From Calliopum simillimum (taxonomy: Eukaryota > Arthropoda > Insecta > Diptera > Lauxaniidae): a DNA stretch of 64,000 nucleotides. Position numbers and translations under genes: made by a program. Under the pieces are notes generated by a model. It was not told the DNA's origin. It saw nothing but the letters and a program-made list of their open reading frames with translations, and did not search any database. The stretch is taken from assembly GCA_951812925.1 (NCBI GenBank), contig OX638368.1, forward strand, positions 12,913,994 to 12,977,993. The letters are read 5' to 3'. This document shows positions 1-12,790 of this stretch, piece after piece. How positions within the stretch are numbered: position 1 is the stretch's first letter; every line of letters starts with the position of its first letter.

Positions 1-1690
1 AATGAATTTAATGCAATTGCAAAACTATTATTCAACGAATAATTGCATAAGCAAGTCTGATTTTACATTTCTTTTATATATTAAATGATTATTTCAAAAA
101 GGTGATGTATTCGGGTAATGTAGACTACCCCATATTATGTACCGTATAACAATTTTGATTTCTATTACAACTTAGAAGCTAATTACATGTCTAGGATACC
201 CAAATTTAGTAATGTGGGGTACTATTTTACGTATGACTCGGTATCCTTCATTCCTTATTCACTTGTTAGTATACGTATAGATTTGTCTACATATCTTACT
301 GCCAAACCTAAGTTGGAACGTACGACCCGTGTCATGCGTATTTTACCATATCTGTCTGTCTCATGCCCATACAATTTGTACGAAGCATATCGAAACAGAG
401 ACGGTTAATTTACGCTGACGCTTGTCTAACGCTCCAATTTAGGTATGGCAGTTACTAAAAAATATTCTGTACAGCTGTACAGCTTTTTCATAGCAAATAA
501 TATTTAAAGTAATATTTCTTCACGAATAAGGCTACTACTTTAGAATATTAACAGAGAGATCCACATTACCCGACACTTCTCTTTTTCAGCTATTTGTAGG
601 TACTTTCAATTTATCTGACCTTGCGATTGAAAATGTTAATATTTTAATTTATGAATCATCAAAAGATTGGTGAAAAAGAAGAAGGTGACCACATTACCCT
701 TTACCTAACTTTATTATTTTTTTTTTGCGCTTAACATAGGTTAACATCAACCGTATGGAAAGTATATTGAGTATCGTGAAAATTTAACATTTTTTGGTTT
801 TATAGGAGGTATGACTCGCATAACTAACTCGAAACTCTGTTTTCCATAAACTATTTGCCGGGAGTTATCTTTTTTTTTGGCAAGAGAGCTTGCGATTCTG
901 CAAATTTTTGTTTTAAAATTAGGCATCCAGCCTAATCAATACTTCATATTACATGCTGATCAATTATGGTTTCTAAGTGTGTGCTGAACAAAAGCAGTGG
1001 ACTACTGGGTGACCATAACTAGCCAAACTTCTAATGAAAAGAAGACGTGGATGCAGGTGAAGCAACCCACTAACAGTAGGTACGACCCCCAGTGAGAGAA
1101 GGCTGAAAACGCACAAAGAACAAGGTCCTTAATGAAAACTATTAAGCAAGATGTTTAGACTACTGAGTCCATGTTTGCGTAATCGATTAAGATTTCGGTT
1201 GACTTTTTCAATTTATATGAAAATTGGTGAAAAGTTAGTATCTGTGGTGAAATGATTTACTGAAATTCCCATGATTTCCATGATGGTGGCCACAGGAAGT
1301 TTGATCTTACTTTTGATTACTCAAATATTTAAAAATTCATAGCTCCTCGGGTTTTTATCCGATTTTAAAGAAATTTTCAGAGTTAGTGCAAAAAGATAAA
1401 ACCTTTTGAAACACATAGTACGCTGAAAAAATCATTTTATTATATGTGAAAAAAAAAATGTTTTCTTTTTTATGGCCATTTTGGGCTTGGAGCTTCATTT
1501 TTATTTTTATTTAGATATTTTTATTTGAAAGTAAAAGTTATTGTTAATATTTTCCGGCTCTTAAAATTGCGGTGTTTTTTACCGTTAATAAGTTATGAGT
1601 TTTTGATGTTGTTCAGTGTTTTGTTTATCACGAGTCTTTGGTGCACTAGCGGTATATACCTTATAGGGTGGCCGCTGTCCGGACGGTATT
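1..1690. other. non-coding, AT-rich
   Basis: No gene is recognised. The stretch is AT-rich with scattered T runs. Short AATGTGG/CCACATTACCC words recur near 117, 212, 561 and 690. Positions 1000-1140 are less AT-rich but have no frame I can assign. Confidence 0.5.
111..573. repeat. possible short inverted-ended element
   Basis: TCGGGTAATGTAGA at 111-124 is matched in inverse orientation by TCCACATTACCCGA at about 560-573, with one mismatch. The ~460-bp spacing would suit a MITE, but no target duplication is visible and the boundaries are not defined. It could be chance plus local repetition of an ACATTACCC word. Confidence 0.22.
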
Positions 1691-1735
1691 TTTTTCGGTG
1701 TTTTCTAGTGAGATTTTTTTGTAGAATATTTTAAC

Positions 1736-2432
1736 CCTTTGTAAATAAGTTTATGGAACAGTGGATCAAAAAGACCCATACAAATGAGATTTAATGGGTT
1801 AAGATCTTCTGTTAGCGCTCATGTTTTGTACAAACCTACTGTTAAATTTAAAATTTGCCGTGCATTGCGGATAAAGCTAAGTAAATGCAATGTAAAATAG
1901 GAAAAATTCCTTTTTTTGTTTTTGTTGTTCATATTACAATGTTGGACACATTAGACTTCAGGATTAAGAAAAAAAAAACAATTTTTTTTTTTAAATTCCA
2001 GAATAACCCTCAAAAATCTGAAAGAGGATGTCAAAAAAATGAGCTAAGAGTTTTGTAAAATTTTTGGAAGTGCATTAAGAGGTCGGTCAACGCCGTTTTA
2101 AACCTCGACTTGATGCAGTTTTTGTTTTATAACAATCGCAAAAAAGTTCGGAATGAGTTCTGAGATATGTCACATATTTCGCCTAAGGTATAAAAAAATC
2201 ATATCTGGAAACTTAAATCAACCAGATATTGTTTTCTTTTTTTTTGGCTTGAATACTTACAAAAAATTTGTTTTCGAAATTTCATCCTACTGTAATTCTC
2301 TAAATCTTCATTTTGGACAAAATATGTTGCTCCAGAGTAAACATGAAATTACGCAATAAACATTTTTTAACCATTATATCTTGTCTTTTAGAATCTTTTT
2401 GACCCCTTTTCGAAAGGTGGGTTATAATAGGT
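1736..2432. mobile_element. TTAA-flanked MITE, family A
   Basis: Both ends carry related inverted sequence. The left end reads TTAACCCTTT followed by GGATCAAAAAGACCC and TTTAATGGGTTAA. The right end, reverse-complemented, reads TTAACCTATTAT followed by GGGGTCAAAAAGA and ATATAATGGTTAA. The inverted similarity continues about 25 bp outside the TTAA (TTTGTAGAATA on both sides), so the true ends may lie further out. No transposase is present, so it is non-autonomous. A related, oppositely oriented copy lies at 39780-40190. TTAA ends suggest piggyBac-type mobilisation, which is inference. Confidence 0.55.
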
Positions 2433-2498
2433 TAATGTATTCTACAAATATATTCTACTTCAAAATTTAATAAAACGCAATGCAATGCAGTGGGGCTT

Positions 2499-2622
2499 TT
2501 TTCACAGCCTTTATTGCTTTTAGGCTTCGTGTCAGCAAAACTCAGAACATTCGTTGCCTTTTTCACTGTCTTTATTGCTTTTTGCCTTCGTGTCGGTGAA
2601 GCTCAATGCATTTTTTTGTCTA
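2499..2622. repeat. 61-bp tandem duplication
   Basis: TTCACAGCCTTTATTGCTTT at 2501 recurs as TTCACTGTCTTTATTGCTTT at 2562. Both are followed by a (g/c)CTTCGTGTC block and an (a/g)CTCA(g/a) block. There are two diverged copies, period 61 bp. The 85-codon open frame across them has no recognisable product. Confidence 0.7.
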
Positions 2623-3682
2623 CTGTCGTGCCTCCATTCGTTTCAAGCGTTTGCTGTCTAGTGATGATTCTCGGTTCGTTTTTTTGCAAATATCTCATAG
2701 AAGGGTTTGAATGGACATCGTGCACATCTGTGGTGAGGACTTCCTAATCCGTCTGCCATTTTTCAGGTCACGACAGCCGGTTGTAATGCAATTTCACTCT
2801 ATTTGGAATTTGAATGTAAGCCACCGTGAGTATGAAGCTCACCGAAATGACAAAAGCCAATAGTTAGTCTGATGATGAATCTGACAGGCTACTTACTTGA
2901 TGCTAGAAAATCTTCGGACATTCTTTGTATACAAAACTTGCTACCAGTTAAATTTTATACCGTTTGCATTTAGTTTTGGAATTCTCTTTCTTCTGCATTC
3001 ATTTTTTTTTTTTTTTTTAATATTAAAAGCTCGAACATTTCATGTGGGATTTTATATTCCATTATGATGTAAAACTTTTGTCCGTTGTACAGATTGTTCC
3101 CAATTGCAAAATTTTCTAACATATTGAAGTCTTCTGAAGCAACTCGATTTTTAATATTACAGAAAATTGATTTTTTCGTACTTCATTGATTATTTTTTGT
3201 ATTGTTACATTTGTCTCAAGATCAATCTCCCATTTTTTAAATCCAGCATTTAGTTGAAAACAAAAATAATCTAAAATCTCCTCAATCAAAATCAATTAAT
3301 TTTGTATAAACGAAGAAAACTTCTACTTTTTAATGCCTCATTAAAATTTCATAACCTTATTAGTAAAAAAGAAAAGAAAATTTTCTGCTTAAGCAAAAAA
3401 AAAAAAATAAAAAAAAAATAAGCGATACATATTACATTTAGATTAGCCAGCTTAAAAGCTGATCAATAGAAAAAATTACAAAAAATGTATAAAACAAAAC
3501 CCTTGCGTATACTGCCCTAAGCTCAAACCGACACCAAGCTAATAAGGAGCACCAGAGGAAATCAACTAAAACCATGAAGAGTAAAAGCATGTAAAATTAT
3601 TTAAACACAATCCAAAGCGCACACATATAAAAACACATTTATAGATATGTACACACATATATATATTTATGCGACTATATAC
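2623..3682. other. non-coding
   Basis: AT-rich sequence with long T (about 3003-3019) and A (about 3396-3419) tracts and a TA-rich stretch near 3640-3680. I see no gene or defined element. Confidence 0.5.
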
Positions 3683-3684
3683 TA

Positions 3685-4773
3685 TTAGACTGACCCAAAA
3701 AAACTAAAGGTGTTCCGATTTTAGGTGCTCAGCACTCAAAATGTTCGGTATGGTCTAGAAACTACGTATGTAAATTTTGGTAAAAAAATATTGAGATTTA
3801 GCACTCGCGCAAGCTCGATAAGTAACGCTGCCTTGATCGTACGAGAATGGGGTTCTTTCAGCCCGTGGAAATTGATAAAAAAGGATTAGAACAATTTTTT
3901 TTTCTATCCTATTTTATGTTTTCAAGGTCGTTGAAGACAATGGCATTGCCAGTTTTTGGAAAAGATTCCAAGATTTCAAGATATTTAAGATATCTCTCGA
4001 AAAAAAAAAAAATTTGAGATTTTTGTTAGATTAAATTGCCATTAATCGTAGGAACATTTTTTATTTTTGTTTCTCGGAATGTAGTCTTATAACCTAAATT
4101 GTGACAAACAAAATGAGTGGTCGCACAATATTGAATGTATTGAAACTCTTGCATTTTATCGTGAAAATAAATGTTCCCGCATCTCCAGCGACGTCGAAAA
4201 TACAAGGTAGGATCTCAAAAATCAATGAAAATAGCGTAAAATCGGCAGATATCCCCAGTGACCGGCAATACGGCAGGACGGCGGTTCAGTCTGTGGCCGA
4301 TATCTCGAGAAGATTTTGTCAAAAAATATTGTGCGATCACTCATTTTGTTCGTCACAATTTAGGTTACAAGACTACATTCCGAGAAACAAAAATAAAAAA
4401 TGTTCCTACGATTAATGGCAATTTAATCTAACAAAAATCTCAATTTTTTTTTTTTTTTCGAGAGATATCTTAAATATCTTGAAATCTTGGAATCTTTTCC
4501 AAAAACTGGCAATGCCATTGTCTTCAACGACCTTGAAAACATAAAATAGGATAGAAAAAAAAATTGTTCTAATCCTTTTTTATCAATTTCCACTGGCTGA
4601 AAGAACCCCATTCTCGTACGATCAAGGCAGCGTTACTTATCGAGCTTGCGCGAGTGCTAAATCTCAATATTTTTTTACCAAAATTTACATACGTAGTTTC
4701 TAGACCATACCGAACATTTTGAGTGCTGAGCACCTAAAATCGGAACACCTTTAGTTTTTTTGGGTCAGCCTAA
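3685..4773. mobile_element. fold-back DNA transposon (mariner-like), 1.09 kb
   Basis: The element is a long near-perfect palindrome. The left arm 3683-4132 matches the reverse complement of 4325-4775 with scattered mismatches, leaving a spacer of about 190 bp (4133-4324). Termini read TTAGACTGACCC and GGGTCAGCCTAA and are flanked by TA on each side, the target signature of Tc1/mariner elements. Open frames at 4101-4415 and 4423-4611, and the mirror-image frame in the left arm, arise from the palindrome and resemble no transposase. It is therefore non-autonomous. A transcript would fold into a ~450-bp hairpin. Confidence 0.85.
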
Positions 4774-4775
4774 TA

Positions 4776-5939
4776 TACTATATAAATGAGCACGTTCAAC
4801 GATTTCTGCTCCAATTTGGATTTTTTAATCGATTTCAATGTAATTCTATTTTGGAGAAAAATTTTTGTTATTGTTAGTTTTGTTGTTGTTTTTCAAAAAA
4901 TACTACTGACCTAGGACGTTGTAAAGCAGCAAAAAGGAAGACGTGGGAGAGAGATGTTAATATTATATAGGAAAATGAGTACTTAACAGATGCTGAGTAA
5001 GAGATAAGCAATTAACTTGAGAGAAATTTACTCAAAGCTTAATGAAGCTTTCAAAGCTTGAAACTTTTTCAGGCCAAGTAGGAGTGCAAAAAAAAGCGCA
5101 TGCATAAAAAAAAGAGTAAAAGTAATCCATAACAACCTGTATATTGAGACCGTGCAAGTAAGCGATGCACTTAATAATTTATTGACGGGTTAAAAATTTC
5201 TTTAGCATGTATCGCATTCACATTTTGTTTAAAAAAATATTTTTTAAGACTCACTCCCAAATTACTCGCTTAAAATCTCTACACTCCAACTTTGTTCACT
5301 TACGGTTAGACATCATAACAAAACTGCTGCTTTGTTTGTACTCATTTGCAAGACATTCAATGTAGTGCTTTTGCATATCTCTACACTTTGATGGAGTCTG
5401 CGCTTTTGCCGTCACATCAAAAAGTGTAGACCTAAACAATCTTTGAGTAAATCCCGATGGTATAATCTAAAACACTGACTTAATTATAATGCCAAAGTTA
5501 TGCAAACATCAGAAAAACGTCATTCATCAGAGTCATCGTAGTCGTCGTCAATCGAATACGACTTGAATGCGAAAAAATGACCACTGGGATTTATCAGTGC
5601 GCATATTAGTTAAACTCTGTAGGTGTTGAGAGCAGTGTTGCAGAGCATTGGTGGTAGTATTTGTCAAGAGAGTTTGACTAACGGCGCAACTATTTGACTA
5701 ACAGACTGGCTGACTTTTTATTTTACAGAATGTGGTTACATATGATTGCAATTATTATTGAGGTTTGAATTATAAGGCAACTCTGTTAATCAAATGAGTT
5801 ATGTCATTCTAGACACATGTATAGTAAGCTTTACGACTTTGTCATTTTTCGTTTTTATTCCCTCTTCTTAATAAAACTGCCAATGTGTAAGCACGTAATT
5901 TAATCTTAAATACTGTTTTTCATTTTAAAACATATCAAT
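4776..5939. other. non-coding
   Basis: AT-rich sequence between the two fold-back elements. No coding frame, RNA gene or terminal repeats recognised. Confidence 0.5.
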
Positions 5940-5941
5940 TA

Positions 5942-8030
5942 TATGGGACATTCTTTTACAAATCGAACGGATTTCGGGAAAATTTTTTTTTCGAATTTTT
6001 AAATCTGGTAAATTTTTTCATATAGTATTTTCCCATCAATTTAGTCGACACGTGTATCGGCATTTTGGCAAAAAAAATTTTTTTTTTTCAATTAGAATTA
6101 TTCAAAGTTTTGGAAAAATCGGATAAAATACAAAAACACCTTGTATTCAAAATGCATTATCTCCGGTTCTACTGAACGGATTAATATAATTTTTTTAATT
6201 TATTTTTCCTTTTTACAAGAGCTTTTTATATAGCTATTTACATCCTTTCTATTTTTCTAATTAACTTGTGGTAATAACAATTTAATTGTTTAAACAATAT
6301 TTTCATGTTTGCGCCCAACACGAAGAAAATTAAAAAAAATACTACCTTGTGCGCTGTCCTTTTATCTAAAAAACGCATATCTTAGAAAACTGGACACTTT
6401 AATAGATCCAAAGTTATTAAATATCTCACGGTGTTCAAACGACAGATTTAAATAAAATTTCAAATTACCAATTTCACTGTTCAACGGCAAAAAATTATCT
6501 GAGTTCAGACCATGAAATTATTATTCCTTGCTATTGACATAAAAGAACTGCATTTACAAAATTTTTCCATCACGTCTCAATTTTCAGATAAATTGACAAA
6601 TCAAAATTCACGACTTACATCCGCGCGAAATTAAATTAAAAAATTTTTATCCGTCAGATTTTTTAAAAAAAAATGTCAAACGATTCAGAAAATAGCAACA
6701 ATTTCAAATCTGAATAAAATTTTGAAATCGGCCCGGCAGATTTTTTTGTATGCCCGTTTAATTGAGAAAATGTTTTGAAAAAACCATAAACCAACCATCT
6801 CTAATTACATAAATCTTGCCTAAATCAATACAAAATTAAAAAAACTCTTCACAAGCTTGTGCGTCATTATTTTAACTTTATTTTGATATCAAAAACTTAA
6901 GGATTGGACCATGAAAAACCAACTTATTTCCTTTTGAACAAAAAATGTACATACAGGAAGTCATACAAGTACTTTCATTTCCAAGTAGTTATGATACAAA
7001 ATTCAATAGCTTTTGTATGACTTTCTGTATTTTCATTTTTTAATCAAAAGGCAATAAGTGAGTTATTCGTGGTCCAATCCTTAAATTTTTGGTATCAAAA
7101 TAAAGTTAAAATAATGACGCACAAGCTTGTGAAGAGTTTTTTAAATTTTGCATTAATTTAAGCAAGATTTATGTAATTAGAGATGGTTGGTTTATGGTTT
7201 TTTCAGAACATTTTCTCAATTAAACGGGCATACAAAAAAATCTGCCGGGCCGATTTCAAAATTTTTTCAGATTTGAAATTGCTGCTATTTTCTGAATCGT
7301 TTGACATTTTTTTTAAAAAAATCTGACGGATAAAAATTTTTTAATTTAATTTCGCGCGGATGTAAGTCGTGATTTTTGATTTGTCAATTTATCTGAAAAT
7401 TGAGACGTGATGGAAAAATTTTGTAAATGCAGTTCTTTTATGTCAATAGCAAGGAATAATAATTTCATGGTCTGAACTCAGATAATTTTTTGCCGTTGAA
7501 CAGTGAAATTGGTAATTTGAAATTTTATTTAAATCTGTCGTTTGAACACCGTGAGATATTTAATAACTTTGGATCTATTAAAGTGTCCAGTTTTCTAAGA
7601 TATGCGTTTTTTAGATAAAAGGACAGCGCACAAGGTAGTATTTTTTTAAATTTTCTTCGTGTTGGGCGCAAACATGAAAATATTGTTTAAACAATTAAAT
7701 TGTTATTACCACAAGTTAATTAGCAAAATAGAAAGGATGTAAATAGCTATATAAAAAGCTCTTGTAAAAAGGAAAAATAAGTTAAAAAAATTGTATTAAT
7801 CCGATCAGTAGAACCGGAGATAATGCATTTTGAATACAAGGTGTTTTTGTATTTTATCCAATTTTTCCAAAACTTTGAATAATTCTAATTGCAAAAAAAA
7901 AAAAATTATTTGCCAAAATGCCGATACACGTGTCGACTAATTTACTAAACTAAAGCAATAAAAAAATTTTCAGACGATTCTAAAATGTGAAGTTTAATTT
8001 GATGTTCGATTTGTAAAAGAATGTCCCATA
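5942..8030. mobile_element. fold-back DNA transposon, 2.09 kb
   Basis: Nearly the whole element is one palindrome. Arm 5942-6968 pairs with 7013-8030 around a loop of about 44 nt. Ends read TATGGGACATTC and GAATGTCCCATA, each flanked by TA (5940-5941 and 8031-8032), consistent with a Tc1/mariner-type target. Most of the arms match base for base; the outer region just inside the ends (about 5970-6040 against 7940-8000) has diverged more. No transposase frame is present. This is the largest potential hairpin in the window. Confidence 0.85.
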
Positions 8031-8032
8031 TA

Positions 8033-8214
8033 AGTACATAAAATTTCAGTTTCTTTTTCCTTATATGAAATAAGTATGTATTGTCTTAGATGTTTAAATT
8101 TTTGTAATTCCCACGTGGCATATGAATATGTACATAAGAACGCGGAAACTACACGGCCGATTTACATTATTTTTCTTTTAAATTGTTTGTTGTAGTCTGT
8201 AAAAGGTTCTTAAG
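8033..8214. other. non-coding spacer
   Basis: Short AT-rich stretch between the fold-back element and the tandem array. Nothing recognised. Confidence 0.4.
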
Positions 8215-8640
8215 GGGGTGAGATGCCACTCAGGGTAACGGGGGTTGCACCCCCCATACTAAAAAAATACAAAAAATGCAATATCTCTACAGTTATACAA
8301 GCTATGATTATAAAAATTGGTAAACTTATGCATAATGTATGTACCATTCACTATCATGAGGGGTATTGAACTAGGGGACGTTGCACGCCTCATATGAAAA
8401 AAACACACAAAATGCTATATCAGTGTCCTTATATCAGCTGTCATTATGAAACTTGGCACATGGATGTTTATTGCGTCTACCAGTCAGCATACAAAGCTTA
8501 AGAGGGATTAAACGAAAGGGATTTGCATCCCCCGTACAGTAAAAATACTCAAAATGCTACATATCTACGACTATAGTAGCATTATAAAAGTTGGTACATA
8601 AATATATATTTTAATCACCTTGAAAAACCTGAAGGGTTGG
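8215..8640. repeat. ~140-bp imperfect tandem array
   Basis: Three diverged units are anchored by TTGCACCCCCCATAC (about 8245), TTGCACGCCTCATATG (8381) and TTGCATCCCCCGTAC (8523), spacings 136 and 142 bp. Each is followed by an A-rich block, then AAAATGC(a/t)A(t/c)AT, then a (a/t)TTATAAAA-(g/a)TTGG block. Similar arrays occur at 48600-48800 and, inverted, at 52872-53293, so this looks like the core of a dispersed element. The segment to 8730 ends in an imperfect hairpin (GGAGCG/CGCTTCC) and CTAGT, which fits a Helitron 3' end, but no 5' TC end was found. Confidence 0.6.
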
Positions 8641-8699
8641 AAGAGAAGGATGATGGAGATAGATGGGACTTGGATCATATGAAAAGGGCATCAGGAGCG

Positions 8700-8730
8700 G
8701 GCGAACAAAATCGCTTCCGGGCCAGCTAGT
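8700..8730 (+). other. possible Helitron-type 3' terminus
   Basis: GGAGCG and CGCTTCC can pair around a ~12-nt loop, followed by GGGCCAG and CTAGT. Helitron 3' ends have a short hairpin followed by CTRR-T. Only one end is seen, so this rests on a short motif. Confidence 0.3.
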
Positions 8731-9294
8731 AAAGTTTGAAATTTGAAATTTTTCGTTTTTTTAAAAGCTTTCGAAAGCCGAATGGTGTTTAAAAAAAATC
8801 ACTATAGCGACATCAATACACGCCTCAAAAAAGGGGTTTATATTATTATATATTTTTTATATATGTATATGTTTATATGTATTTATATTTTGGCATTTTA
8901 TCACTCGTTAAAAAATTTAAAAAAAAAATAGATCCCATCGTTTGCCCATTTATCCTTAAAGTAGTCTTAGAATTTGTAAAATTCATTAGAATTTGTTAAA
9001 TTCATTAGAATTTTCTTAAAAATTTTTATATAAAAATCGAAGATGATTTTCATTGATAAAAATAGCAATTTAGTTTTAAAAGTTGAAAATTTAATAAAAA
9101 AATTTCCTTAAAAAAACAAAATTTAAAAAAAAAAAAATTCAAGATGTGTTTAACTATTGACGGAGTTATGAGCATTTAAAACAACTAATTAATGTTGTTT
9201 TGGCAGCTTTTTTAGTTTTTTGAAATTTAATGTTTCCGAAACGGCTCGATGAAAAAAATTGATATAGATAATAGCCTCGACTAGTGCCATCCCG
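8731..9294. other. non-coding with small tandem repeat
   Basis: Very AT-rich. TTAGAATTTGT(a/t)AAATTCA repeats with a 20-bp period at 8967-9010 (about 2.5 copies). No gene recognised. Confidence 0.45.
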
Positions 9295-9470
9295 AAATGG
9301 TATGTAATGTATCATATTCAAAATGCAACTTTAAGAGTATTTTTCACGATAAAATTGAAAGCATCTTTTGAGATAATTCAACTTAATTTCATTCAGACAC
9401 TGAGAACAGTACCTGCAGGATCTGAGCAATAGATATGTGGGTTCGGACAAGAAGTCATGACACCCTTACT
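9295..9470. repeat. dispersed repeat fragment
   Basis: A block around 9325-9355 (AAAATGCAACTTTAAGAGTA then TTTTTCACGA) is closely repeated at 48498-48530. The two segments therefore belong to one dispersed family. The 48-kb copy lies directly before a ~120-bp repeat array, so this may be a fragment of the same element as the 8215-8730 array. Confidence 0.5.
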
Positions 9471-12400
9471 AACACCCTTATTATATAGTATTTTATCGTC
9501 GAATTAGAATTTTATAGGTATTTATCAGTAGAACACGTGGCATATATTTTGTATGGGACGCAAAAAGTAAAAAAAAAAAAAAATTTGGAAAGTAGGTAAA
9601 TGCTATGGGGAAGGGAGTAACTTTTTGTTTCTTTGAGTTTTACAAGAATTAAGATTAGAATAACCCAACAAGAATTATCATAGAAAAAGTCTTTTACTTT
9701 TCAAAAGCATTTTTCTGAATCTTTTTGTCTAAGCTCAAAAACGAGATCATCCTATCATTTTTGTAGCATAGATCACATTTCATAAATATCAGTTAAAATA
9801 GAAAAATACTTATAAAGTCAAAACGTTAGTACCCTGCTTCATGGTATTTTTTATCGTATTGGAGGCTGTTAAAATGTAATTTTGTGGCATTTGATAAATC
9901 ATGGCATTATAGGATTTGATGACAGGTAAAAAGCTTCCGTTGGTGTTACAGAACGTACAATTTCGGAGTAAATGTAGTCCCGCTTCTTTTGGTAGAAAAA
10001 TTATTTGACTGCTTCAGGACTACCAAGTGCACTTCTTGGCATAGCTTTAAATTTTTATGTGATTGGACTTTTAAAAACTATGCTCTTTTTTAAAGTCATT
10101 TATAGTAGATAGTCTTATGTCGTTAATTAAAAATTTATTTAAGTGTATTGCTTATTTCCACATAATGCTTTTTTTGAAACGTTAAAAAAATAAAAACATT
10201 TAGTAAAAAATCTTTGCAGTTATCTCCACTGATACTGACTCATCCACCCTTACGAGCATTTAAATCCACTTGAATGCCAATTGAAAGCAGAGCAGAAAAA
10301 AATACATCACAATTTATAATTTTATTTGCTTAAGGCTAATGGAATTGATAAAATTTGTGCTATAAATGTTCATTGGAAATAAATAAATAAATAAATACAC
10401 AACGAAAATGATGATGAGAACAAAAAAAAAAAACAAAGTAACTGAAGAACATAAAGATATGCCACCACAACAGTCAAAAAATATCAACTTTAAGACTTAA
10501 AAGAACTGTAAAAACTGTAAACGATGAAGTCACATAAATAAAGCAGCATCAATTTCCGTTCTTATCTTTTTGACGAACTTAAGTCCAAAAAAAATAATAC
10601 AAAAAATAATAATAAAATCAAAATAAGCCAACAAGCGCCACCTAGTATCAGTTGGCGGCAAGATTTAGTAATCCCAAATAACCTACGGCTTAAACTGAAG
10701 CCCACAAAATGACAAATTTGTTTCTATCTCACTCTCACTTTGAAAGCTGAAGAGCGACAGAAAAAAATTGGAAAGAAAAAACAATTTTATTATTTCCATA
10801 AAAATGGATCGAGATCATTATCGACCCTAAAGATAGTAGCGATGAAACGCCTACGAGGAAAATGCTAAAACGTCCTCTATTGTAACTGTTGTTGGTGGTT
10901 GGTTGACTGTCAAAGTAACAATGAGTGTAACAGCAATAGCAGCAGTGACTGTGGCATTCCATAGTCCCGTAGTATATGTGTTGTCCGTAGCGTGTGTCTG
11001 GATTATGTGTGGTGCGCTTTTAGTAGGCTTTTACTAAGCAAAATGTACATTTTATAGACATCTTTTCACTTATTATTGTCAAGATATTGTCGTAGGAGAA
11101 AAATCGGATTCTAGGAAGAATATATGAAGCATTTGTAAGTTGAGTAAGTTATATGTTCTAAGAAATAAAATACTAAAAAAGGCCATTTGGCCTATGTATG
11201 TTTGTGCAAACCAAAAAAAATGTCATCCCCACACCAAATCAGAAATGAGAAACTTGAAAGAAAAACTTGAGAAGCCCCTTTGATTTCAATGAAGCCCCAT
11301 TTTCCCAAAAAAAAAGCCAATGGTTTGCTCATAACTTTTTATTCTCTTCACAGAATGCAGTCTCAACTTTTCTTAAAAAAATGGTTTTTTCAAAAATTTT
11401 GGATTTAAAAAATTTTATATAACTTTTTGTAGTATAGAAAATATTCGCTACCCAAAATCGATTTTTTTTATGCCATTCAAAAGCGCGATCGGAAAATTCA
11501 CTTTTTTTTTAATGGCAAGGCATCCTACGAAAAAAATGCTTAGAAACGTCTAAAAAATAAATTTTGTTTGAGTTTTTTGAACTTTTTTTTTATAATTTTT
11601 TTGTTTTCATCAATTTCTATAGAATTAAAAAATTTTAAAAAAATGCACACAATCATTCCTTAGACATTTATAAAAAATTTTTCCTGGCAAACTTTTTTTT
11701 TAAATTCCCGCGGCCTTGCCTGAGAAATCTTAATAACTTGAGAATAATTAATTCGATATGAGCCCTATGAGATCTTGTGGAATCTATTTTTTGAAAATTC
11801 TTTCGGTTTCGTCAGGGATATAAAAAAATCTTAATTATCTCTCAGCGATTTTTTGTGTGGGAGCTATCCCAACATTTTTAAAAATCTTAGCAATATTAGT
11901 AAAGCAAAACCTGCAGATAAATTTTTTAACTTTAAGCAAAAGTTATTATTTTACTTCTAGATAAGAAAAGACCATTAGATTTTCCATAATATTATGACCA
12001 CAGGGTAAAAATTAACATATGTTGCTATTTGTACATATAAAAGAGAATAAAAAAAACAAGTACTTCCATTTTTAATATACCTTATTTTGGCTTTAACTTT
12101 AAAGGCAAAACATATAAAGGTTTAAAGTAACACAGGGTCTACCTTTTGAGAGATACCTATGCATAAAATTATGAGTACTTTTAATTTGCTTTATTAAGTG
12201 CTGATAAGCTAAAAACAACAACAAAAATCAGAGTAAAATCGAAAGAAAAAGTTCAAATTTATTCCATGTGGAGGTCGTTAGCGTTGTCAGAACCATTTTC
12301 AACAATGTTGTTACTGTTCTTTGATGCTATGCTAAATTTACATACCAAACTAGCAGACAACGCAGAGCACACTGGTCTGCTTAACTATATGATAGGCATA

Positions 12401-12769
12401 GAAAATAACATTCATTCGTAATGCAAAAAACAATTTTTTGGTTTGTTTTTTCTTTAAAACAAATTCAATTGTTTTCTCATTGTCCTTGTTGTCCTTGCTG
12501 AACACAAGGGGACACATCAAAGTGGAGTAGTATACTGTAAAATTTATCATAATAATCTTAAGTAGCTTTTAAATAACTTTTAAAAATTTTTTGATACATC
12601 CGTTTTCTGTATCTTTAAAATAAATTTATATAAAATCGAAAAATAGTCACAGCCATTGCTACTATTTATTTAAAAATAAAGCAAATTAAATATGACATTA
12701 GACCATTGAAGCTTTGACTTTGTAAAACGCATCGACATTGTGGTATAGAGCTCAGCATATATAACTCAG
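9471..12769. other. non-coding, host-like
   Basis: No gene recognised. Contains an (AAAT)n microsatellite at 10377-10397, numerous A/T tracts, and a GGCCATTTGGCC palindrome near 11181. Weak inverted words CCCACACCAAA (about 11227) and TTTTTTGTGTGGGAG (about 11850) are not enough to call an element. Confidence 0.45.
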
Positions 12770-12790
12770 CATGTCGTATGAGTGACATTT
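12770..12790 (+). repeat. CATGACGTATGAGT motif, copy 1
   Basis: Reads CATGTCGTATGAGTGACAT then TT. It shares 22 bp with the copy at 18734-18754. ATGTC and GACAT form inverted half-sites. Confidence 0.6.

Noticed and set aside
4101..4611. open frames of 104 and 62 codons
   Set aside because: They lie in the arms and spacer of a fold-back element, and the 62-codon frame has a mirror copy in the other arm. No transposase features.
11226..11866. possible terminal inverted repeats around CCCACAC
   Set aside because: Match limited to about 10 bp with no extension and no target duplication.
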